From NCBI GenBank assembly GCA_014529385.2, contig CM043962.1:41788598-41852597 (forward strand): DNA of 64,000 bases, given 5' to 3'. Source of the stretch: Adiantum capillus-veneris. Lineage: Eukaryota; Streptophyta; Polypodiopsida; Polypodiales; Pteridaceae. Under the pieces are notes generated by a model. That model saw only the letters and a program-made list of their open reading frames with translations, searched no databases and was not told the origin of the DNA. Of the stretch, positions 56,070 to 64,000 are shown in pieces. The position numbers were made by a program, and so were the translations under genes. How positions within the stretch are numbered: the stretch's first letter is position 1; each line of letters begins with the position of its first letter.

Positions 56070-56564
56070 GGGAAAATCACCAAAAAACCCCTCTAATTTG
56101 TGGAAATTCCTAAAATACCCTTCAAATTTCAAAAATTACCAAAATACCCTTGCATCTATTTTGGTTGGACTATTCAAGATTTTCTAATCTTTATTCCCTT
56201 TTTACAATTAAGATCCATTTTTGAGTGCTTAGCATGTAATTTGTCACAAATTACCTCGGGAAAAGGGCAATTATGTCTAAAAATAATGAAGAAATTTATC
56301 TCCAAAGCCTACTATAACATACCCAAATTCTAGTTTCAGCATCTTGTATTGATAGACAATCGGTCTTCTTATGAAAAGATACAAAAAATTTCATCTTTCA
56401 AGAAATTTAATCTCACGACCAGGGATACTTTGGGAATTTTGGAAAAATTGAAGGGCATTTTGGGAATTTGTGACAAAATATTGGGGGTGTTTTGGGAAGT
56501 TTTGAAATTTGAGGGGTATTTTGGGAATTTCGACAAGTTAGACGGGTATTTTGGTAATTTTCCC
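56070..56564. mobile_element. Foldback MITE (Mutator-like), 495 bp
   Basis: The ends are reverse complements over about 85 bp (56070-56155 and 56564-56480) with roughly a dozen mismatches, starting GGGAAAAT(C/T)ACCAAAA. The flanking 10-mers tttaaaaaaa (56060-56069) and tttaaaaaat (56565-56574) differ at one base, a plausible 9-10-bp target duplication. Inside the right arm the unit aaattcccaaaata(c)ccc is repeated three or four times. Long inverted repeats and 9-bp-class target duplications are typical of Mutator-like MITEs. It codes for nothing. Confidence 0.75.
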
Positions 56565-56627
56565 TTTAAAAAATCTTGGGAATTAGCCACGTGGATGAAC
56601 GTGCTTCCAGATTTGAGATTTTGCCCA

Positions 56628-57900
56628 CTACGCTAACGAAGTAATCAAATCATGGGGGCGAAAATTGGGCTGCCACATTGAAGTATGCACACAACACTTG
56701 TGCTTTTCTTCCACATGAAGAACCTCTACAACACAATATTTAGGAGATGAATCTAATGTGAGGCGTTGCATCGTGTGCATGGCCTTTTCTTTGCCTTGCA
56801 AAAGAGGAAAATCTTTCTTGTTATGTTGGTCCAAAAGACATCTAAAACACAAATTTTGTTTCTTTGCTGAGAGACCCACGTGGAGTATCTTGTGAGTGCT
56901 TAGGCTTCTTAGCCTCTTGTGGGCGTGGAGAGGTAGATTGTCTCTTATTCCTCTTGGAACGTGCGGGAGACCTACCTCGCCATTGGCTCTTAGCCACATT
57001 GCTCTTAGCAAAAGTATTCTTAGAGTAGGGAACATTTCCTTTCCTCTCTTGGTCATCATCATATATTTGGGCATGATTGATGGCTTCTTCCAAAGTTTTT
57101 GGATGTTGGGTCTTGACATGAATCCGATAGTCTTTGTCAAGACCCCTATTAAAACCTTGTATCTTTTGGAATTCATCTAGATCTTCTAGTTGTAATATGA
57201 TTTCCCGATACTTCGAAAGGTACTTTGTGAGAGAGAGGGCAGACATGCGGCATGCATCCCATGCTAATCAATTCTTATCTTCTCCATTAGAGTCCAAAAA
57301 CTCATTGGAGAAAGAAGCTTGAAACGCAGCCCAAGACGGAGGGCGAGCATCTATTGGAAATGTCATCCACCACTTATAGGTCTTGCCTTTAAGAGATAGA
57401 TTTGTTTCCACAACCGTCTTTATAACCGGGGTGTGTCTCAATCTATGAATATCACTCCATTTGTGTAAGAATGTATTGACCGCATCCTTGTTGCGATCAC
57501 GCTCTTCCCCGTGAAACTCAGGAATGGTGATATTCTTAAGTAATGCATTGCTACCTTCTGCATCTTTTGCAGCACTTGTCTCTTGGACTCCTTGATCGTG
57601 CACGCTTGGTTCCCTTGAACCATGCCACTTGTGGCTCCTTGAGTCGTCCGAGCTTGGTTCCCTTGAATCGTGCCACTTGTGGCTCCTTGAGCCGTCTGTG
57701 AATTCATAAATTTCACAAGTAACTCCATAAGATTGGTAACGTTTGCATTGAGTGCAGAGAGGTTGCTTTCAAGTATGCTTTGTCAATGTTCCAAAGTCTT
57801 GAAATAAGCTATATCTACAAGTCCATGATATCCTAGATCATCATCATCATGATATCCTCGGATACCAGTGAATGGGTGGTGGTAATGCGTATGCTAGTCT
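56628..57900 (-). pseudogene. Gypsy gag, minus strand, frame-shifted
   Basis: The gag core is read from right to left: MELLVKFMNSQTAQG (57728), ITIPEFHGEERDRN, WWMTFPIDARPPSWAAF, ASFSNEFLDS, then after a break LSKYREIILQLEDLDEF and FNRGLDKDYRIHVKTQHPKT (57246), and a knuckle CFRCLLDQHNKKDF whose last Cys is Phe. This is a retrotransposon-gag domain plus CCHC remnant of the element that probably continues, past the PPR and MITE blocks, into the protease at 53.3 kb. Three frames are needed, so it is broken. Confidence 0.75.
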
Positions 57901-57979
57901 CCTCCCAACCGTGCTATCTTATAGCCTCCCCTAGCGTACACACTGTCCGGCCATGCCGGTGGCCTTGCCCGTAGGACCC

Positions 57980-59093
57980 ATGTCCTTACATTCTCTCATT
58001 GAGAACGTTGATCTACTTCCATGACATAGGCTTTTAGTAGATTCAAGAATTGTTAGATTAGTCATTTCACTTTGGTCATCTGTTTGTGGATGATAGGCCG
58101 AAAGAGAAATTTAATCTACTTCCTAGATTCTCAAAGAGACCCTTCTAGAAATTACTGGTCATTCTAGAATCTTTGTCCGACAGTATGGATGTTGGCAAGC
58201 CATGATACTTGAAAATTTGAGATCTAAAGAGGGTTGCCGTTTGATGTGCCTTAATAGTCTTTTTGACAGGCATAGAGTGTGTTTTCTTGCCTGTCGATTG
58301 AAACAATCCAAGTTGCTTCCCTCGATCAAATTTTAATGTTTGGTATACCACGCAATTTGAAACATACTCTTGTATGTTTACTTTTCATGGTAGACTAACA
58401 AAAATACATTTCTACTCCTTGAAGAGTAGATTATTTTATGGAATCCCTCTTTTCCTTGCATAAGGAGACGCATGGGATTCATACATGACTTTCTTATTGT
58501 ATGGTGAATAACACATAGCCTATTGCCGTTTGAAAGATAACCATCCTTCAAGGTGAATGGTTCTTTTTTCTTCCCTAATGCAAAGGCTGTAAGTACCTAC
58601 TTAAAGACTTGGTCAATAGCATACTCATATCATAAAAGATAGATAATTGTGAGTTGCTATAGACACCACATTTACCCTTGGCCGTTGTGAAAGTGCACTG
58701 ACCACTTGATTGTGCTTGCCAGCAATGTGAGCAATATGAAATTTAAATTGCGAAAGAAAATTTGCCCACCTCATTTGTTTGTCGAAAAGCTTGGTTTGCG
58801 TCATGAAGTTCTTGAGGCTTTGTGATCCATTTGTAGGATGAATGAAGCCCCCAAGAGATAGTGCTTCCATGTGTCTAGGGCATGTAGAATAGCTAAAAGT
58901 ATTAACAAAGTGAAAATGCCCCTTTAAAAAACCTGCAAAGAAATATGCATGGTCAGAGTGACCAACTTGAGTTTTTCGTATATGCCTAAGACCCATTCAT
59001 CGGCATTGAGCCTTTGGCTCTCATATGCTATGGCATGCCTTTCTTGAAGCAAAACTGCTCCAAGGCAATCACCACAAGCATCACATTGGACCT
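57980..59093 (-). pseudogene. Gypsy RNase H and integrase fragment, minus strand
   Basis: From 59093: VQCDACGDCLGAVLLQERHA, AYESQRLNADEW (RNase H), then QMRWANFLSQFKFHIAHIAG and QVVSALSQRP (58850-58650), KFDRGKQLGLFQSTGKKTH, GLPTSILSDKDSRMTSNF (integrase, 58200-58145) and a HPQT-like TDDQSEMTNL near 58070. The zinc domain and other parts are lost or broken. At 57980 it runs directly into gag with no LTR between. The right end is cut by the LTR of element F at 59094. Confidence 0.8.
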
Positions 59094-59757
59094 TGTGCGC
59101 GTATGTCGCACGTGCCAATGCAAGAAATTTGCCGATACACTGTGTGCGAGCCACAAATGGCTCCAAGCACACAACAAGCCTAAACTAGTAAGCTCAAAGA
59201 TGGCGTTGGTGTGTCACTCACCGCTCTACGCTTCCTATCGTGGAGGATTCCTTGCTGCGAAGAAGAGGGAGATGCCGCTACGCCGCGCTCAACCGCCTCG
59301 TCGCTGTCGTGCCGCCGCAATGCTCGATCGCACACACTCTCCCTCTCTCTCTCTCTCACGCATACACACAAGGAGATGAAGAAGAAGAAGATGGAGATGA
59401 AGCAAGAGCACTCTTCAATTGCAAAAATGAGAGAATGAGTGATTTTTACACACACACACATAAGGAGATGAAGAAGAAGAAGATGGAGATGGAGCAAGAG
59501 CACTCTTCAATTGCACAAATGAGAGAATGAGTGATTTTTAGGTTTAGTTGACTTTTATACGAGCTCGCCCCATTCACACTTGGACGCCCATGCTTAGCCA
59601 ACTAATCCCTTAAATGTTCCAGTTAGAGTGCACCTCTCATGGCGATTACTCTTACCCTTTTCCTATTGGATTGACAAGCCCGATACCTAACTCTACCAAC
59701 TAATAATACAATGTCTGTCGTAGGTGATAGGGTGTCCGTGAGCCGTGAGGGTTAACA
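59094..59757 (-). repeat. 3' LTR of element F (664 bp)
   Basis: Same ends as the LTRs at 2556 and 40998. It is longer because an ~83-bp segment (ca)n-aggagatgaagaagaagaag...gaatgagtgatttt is duplicated in tandem (59370-59540). Confidence 0.95.
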
Positions 59758-59770
59758 TGCCCCCCTTCCT
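59758..59770 (-). promoter_or_regulatory. Polypurine tract of element F
   Basis: The minus strand reads AGGAAGGGGGGCA, identical to the tract of element A, and directly precedes the 3' LTR. Confidence 0.9.
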
Positions 59771-61485
59771 GATGTAGATTCCGTCCTCGGAAGCTATTGA
59801 GTTGAAGCGCGTTCGTCGATGTGGAAGAGCTTTTGAGATGAATGTCCTTAGCCATCTTCAGTCACTGCAAAATCAAACAACATTGGCATAGTAATTGCAT
59901 TCTCATAAGCAATTAAAAAGCATATGTAGTTGTAGGCAGACAATTTGATTGGTAACAGAATTTTAAACCATTTTTCAGCAATAAACATTAAATTGCAATA
60001 TAATCAAACGCATAAACAGCTGTAAAGGTAAAAAATTAAACAAGTTTAGGGTCGCTAATTTAATGATCGAAAGGCACTAGAGATTGACTATTAATACCAT
60101 GGGTAAGCTTCTTAATTTTCTCTAGTCAATTAAGTTGTTTAATCGTGAGAGTCAAGTATTTCATGTTCGAGGGCTGACTAGAGGCTATACCTAGAAGACC
60201 TTGTAGTTAAGCTACGATAAAAGGAATTTCTCATGAAATCATCACCTGACTGATTACCTTTTCTTTGACTCCCCAAAGTCTTTTCACAATGATTCAATTT
60301 TGATGTGTGTGCTTATTTTGTATGCCTTGGGTTTTTTGCTTTTCAAGGAAAAGCGCCCACACTAGGAACCTCTAGGGCTCTAGTACCATAGGCGATACAT
60401 GTGAGTGAAGTACCAAATCCAGCTGAGATTTCTCTTCCAGCTTAAGATTTTACATTGTGGCACTTTGAATTTTTTTTTTGTACGTTTTCAGCATTTCATT
60501 TTGTAACTTTGGGGGGTCATATAACATTGTTACCCTCCCCAAGCTCATCACACTAGTAAACTCCCTTTATAATACTTAAGCTAAAGGTCAATAGGGACTA
60601 AGCCTACTAGAAAGCCCTAGTACATTTCACAGAATGCTGCCTAAATCGGATTAAGAACCTAAGTAACCATTAATTATTAGGAAGGCATTCCCCATGGTAT
60701 TAAGAGAAGATCTCTAACGCCTAGCTTGGTCAAACTAGCTTAGTCGGACTGCTTGATATTTAAACTTAGACAAGTGATTATGACAAAAACTTACATTGAA
60801 TTTAATGTTTGATACTAAGCTAATGCACTGAATATTATGCTACCAATCACAATTAAAGTAGACAAAAATGGATGCAAAAAGTTAAGGGACAATGCTAATG
60901 GACAAAAACAACCTGTTTGTGTTGATGGTCGCACTTGATTTGAAGTGTGAACAAGAGAAATATTCCATGAAGGTCCAAATCCTAACCACAGCAACACGTT
61001 ATGTACACACTAGGAAACACAAAGAATACCTCTAGGAGGCACATTAGTGGGAAGAAAGAACTTTGCTAATCACTAAACTCTAAAACAGAAACACTCCTAT
61101 CGTACTAATTCTACCTACCCTCCATCACTCGAGTGATGAGGATCAAAGGTGTTTGATGACGTAGGTTTCTGTTTCAGTGTATTGGATGTGAATATGTAGG
61201 TCTGGGTCAATGTTTTGACTTTTATTGTGCATACTTGTTTGCTAATTGCTCTTGCTCTTTATTATTATTAATTTTTTTTTTGTGAGTATAAGGATTTATA
61301 TATACATTCCCTAAGATTGGTGATTGAGAGGTCAGGGAGAAAGGTTGAGAGGAGAGTGAGCGAATGATGACTGTCAGCAAACACTCCCCCCTTCCTTGGG
61401 TACATCATACCATTTGAAATGAGCTTGTCACCCTTTGAAACCAATTGTTCCAGTTGGTAGTAGGTGAGGATTTTTGCCAGTAGTT
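59771..61485 (-). other. 3' untranslated region of element F
   Basis: Aligns along most of its length with 41616-42870 and again with 43440-43540 of element A. The extra ORF of A (42952-43374) has no counterpart: about 200 bp of unrelated sequence (61040-61240) stands in its place. Confidence 0.75.
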
Positions 61486-63978
61486 TTATATTACCTTAGG
61501 TGCCTCGTCGAGTTGCAAGGGTGGTAAGGTACTCGCCCAGGATCGAACTTGAAGTGGTTCATCAGGTGATTCTTGAACACTGGGAGGTGTGGATTCCTTT
61601 GTAGCTTCATGGAGGTCCACTATTGTAGGTGGAGGCTGTGAAGAAGCTTTTAACTCTATGTATGCATTACATGAGGAGCTAGAAGCTTCATGAAATTTCT
61701 CCCTTCCTGAGCTAGGTGGAACAAATTGTTCTTTCTTCAATAACCCAACTAGCTCTGGAGCGGGTGTGTAGCATTCTGTGATTTTTTTCTTTCCGTGATC
61801 GTCAATTTTTTTTGGAGCTACAGGATTGGGCGCACATGGGTCAGGTGACAAGTAAGAGCACAATTTACATTTTGGCACCCAGATTTGATCATTTCTTTCA
61901 TAATAGTTTTGGGCTTCCAATAGTTTTATACGAATCCAACACAACGTTTCTTTACATTTCTTGGGGCGAATGGGACATCTCTTACAAGGCTTCTGTTTTT
62001 TAGCACTAGCTATGGTCCCTAAAGAAGCTTTAGGGACCCACTTGTATGTTTTCTTTGTCATATGAGGACGAGTCTTGTCAGAAGCTATATGCATTGCTTC
62101 TAGCATATTTAAGGGTATGAGTGGTGGTATTTCATTCCCCTCAGGTGTTACCCAGGTCGTCCCCCTATTTCCCCAAGTGTCTATGGTTGTTGATAGGTGG
62201 ACCCAATCCACATTGTCCGACTCAAACATCCCAGAATCTTCCCCAACATCAATGTCCGCTTTACACGTGTAGCAATACTGCAATGGGGCCGAGTGAATTG
62301 TGGTGTCAGATCTATGATCAATTATAAACCTGTTTCCTAGGGGATGTGCTCGACTAGTCACAAGATCCACTCGAATGACAGAATCTTGGAACTGCAAGTA
62401 GACATGGTTTTTAGACCAGTCATGCACCATTTTTGCTTCCCTCATGAAAGGACGTCCTAAGATCATCTCCGATGCCATAGTGTGTTTGGAGAAATCCATA
62501 ACAATGAACGTAATCCTTATTTTATGTCCAAAGACCTCGATATTGAGATCTTCTAGCATCCCAATAGGTTTAATAATAGACGCATTGGCCATCTGCACTA
62601 CTATGGTTGTGGTCGCAAGGTGAGGTCTTCCCATAGTTTCCCAACAATTTTTAGTCACAATGCTAACACCAGCGCCACCATCAAGGATTCCCTTCACAGT
62701 TAATCCCTTAGTAGTGATTGGTATGGTCGCATTGGATTCATCACCCTCAAAGTATTGTCCCAACTTGTTAACATGTATTTCTATAACAAGGTTCTCATCT
62801 AGGTTGGGTTGTGGATCTAAGTGTTCCTCCTCTGTTGGCATCTTCCCAACTCCATCCATCTGTGCAAATTGTGGTAGCCCAAACCTTAGTTCTCCATTGA
62901 GGAAGGCTTGAAGAGCTGAGACTAGCTCAGGGTCTTTATATAGTTTGGACATGATGGTGGTTCTAATTTTTGAAGACATGAAATCCATCAATTTGGCAAT
63001 GTTTAACGACACTTTTTGGGCTTCAGTCCCTTGATGTGGGGAAGATGGGATCTCCATTTCTTTGATAGGATCAAGTAGTCCCTCTGTAAACATTCTTTCC
63101 ATCAAGAAGTGAGTACACCAACTTTCCCATGACTTTAAGTCACTTTCTTCTTGGATGACACTAGGTATGGCTAAGGGTCTATGGACTTGGTGAGGTTGTC
63201 GTTGTTTAGGGAACACGATGTCTGTAATTTGGATCTGCCTAGGTGCTGGTTCTAGATCCCTTTGGGTATCTTCTACCAAACTCCTTAATTGCTTGACTCG
63301 CTCAATATCCTCTGTAGGGTTTGGATAAGTTCCTATCTTCTTCTTGGATCCTAGCCATTGTGGCTCATGAAGATCTTCCTTGTTTGTTTCTATCTTAGTG
63401 GTCATTTTGGTCTCCATGGTTTCACCTGAACCAGAATCCTCCTCAGCATCGTTCATATGTACGGGGTCGTCACTAGTCCCTATGTTGGTCTTTGAACTGG
63501 GGTCTGACCTCGCTGCTTTTTGCGATCTCTTCCTTCGTGTTTTCTTCTTTTTCTAAGATTGGGCAATTGATGCCGTGTCTCTTTCCTCAAGAATATAATT
63601 TTGTTTTTGGAGCATCGATCGTGTGAGTATGTTTACTGGTACCACAGGTGTACTTTGTGATGGCTCCTTAGTAACTTCAATCAAGTTTAATGGCGTGATC
63701 TTCGGTGCATTTGGATTATTTGGACATTGGGCAATCAAATGATCTATGCCACATCGATAACACATGAGTATTGGCATTGTAGATGTGCTCGCTTAATTGG
63801 TTTGCATTAGTGTGGCGTTCTTTTGTAGCCTAATAGGACACTCGGCTACACGATGTGGACCTCCACACTCATAGCATTGAAGATGTGGTCTCTTAGCAGT
63901 GTAATTGATATTTTGGCCTCTTGCCGCAAGAGCAACTACTTGATATACATGTTTGACTTGTCCCCAATAGTCCTCCAT
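61486..63978 (-). pseudogene. Gag C-terminus, protease and tail fusion of element F
   Basis: One frame from the right edge to 61486, broken by a TAA at 63795-63793 and a TAG at 63555-63553. In order: a first zinc knuckle CYECGGPHRVAECP (63880), a second one CYRCGIDHLIAQCP (63760), a helical region, the retropepsin core VKGILDGGAGVSIV with EMILGRPFM (about residues 255-340 from 63456), and VDLVTSRAHPLGNRFII. Then comes MLEAMHIASD, after which the protein jumps straight to KTRPHMTKKTYKWVPKASLG, the tail that in element A follows integrase. The protease has DGGA where D-S/T-G-A is usual, so its activity is doubtful. The tail is Cys-rich (KPCKRCPIRPKKCKETLC) and intact to SWASTLPPLQLDE. Confidence 0.85.
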
Positions 63979-64000
63979 GTAGTATTGTGGACTTTCTTCA

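Larger units (their letters stand above)
59094..64000 (-). mobile_element. Gypsy element F: deletion derivative of the A/Z family
   Basis: A minus-strand element with a 3' LTR (59757-59094), polypurine tract (59770-59758), 3' region and a gag-protease-tail ORF running off the right edge. It landed inside the RNase H of an older gypsy. RT, RNase H, integrase and the second protease are missing as one block, so it would be non-autonomous. Confidence 0.9.

Noticed and set aside
59014-59379. Plus-strand ORF starting in gypsy RNase H and running into the LTR of F
   Set aside because: It crosses an insertion junction on the strand opposite both elements, so it has no biological unity.

Overview
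The window is nuclear plant DNA dominated by transposable elements. I recognise one apparently intact host gene, a RING-H2 ubiquitin ligase on the minus strand (CDS 16033 to 13231, five exons). Nearly everything else that codes is retroelement sequence at different stages of decay. The organism is most likely a homosporous fern or another seed-free land plant. The hint is a degenerate pentatricopeptide-repeat (PPR) region at 53.6-55.6 kb with the wording typical of those lineages (ITYACILKACG, VDMYAKCGAL), plus a degraded Penelope-like reverse transcriptase. This placement is an inference and not a proven identity.

Layout. 1-3172: 5' end of a minus-strand Ty3/gypsy element (gag, leader, tRNA-Asp-type primer site, 5' LTR), inserted into a degenerate Penelope-like element (3173-5640). 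5641-13200: mostly unrecognised, with an old tandem duplication near 7-8 kb, a (GT)n tract and a small hairpin repeat. 13231-17300: the RING-H2 gene and its CT/GA-rich 5' region. 17725-23911: a plus-strand LINE with a 63-bp perfect inverted repeat at the start of ORF1. 24.9-26.0 kb: a second LINE fragment. 28.2-35.5 kb: a third LINE on the minus strand, split inside its reverse transcriptase by a 3.2-kb insert carrying direct repeats and an L1-type ORF1. 35788-40965: a complete but dead Ty1/copia element with matching 5-bp target duplications. 40998-49830: a minus-strand Ty3/gypsy element (A) whose 5' end is cut by another gypsy element. 49820-59093: a mosaic of broken gypsy pieces (B, C and a rearranged RNase H-integrase fragment) with PPR-derived sequence and a Mutator-like foldback MITE. 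59094-64000: a deletion derivative (F) of the same family as A.

Elements Z (1-3172), A and F form one family: shared LTR, shared polypurine tract and related gag. Comparing A with F is the most informative part of the window. A has lost the gag zinc knuckles and first protease; F has lost reverse transcriptase, RNase H and integrase in one 4.2-kb deletion. A shows an unusual pol organisation: after integrase comes a second retropepsin-like domain, then a WVPK-repeat/cysteine-rich tail, then a separate 140-codon ORF before the 3' LTR. None of the retroelements here looks able to move by itself. Many element junctions lie at long (CT)n/(GA)n microsatellites.
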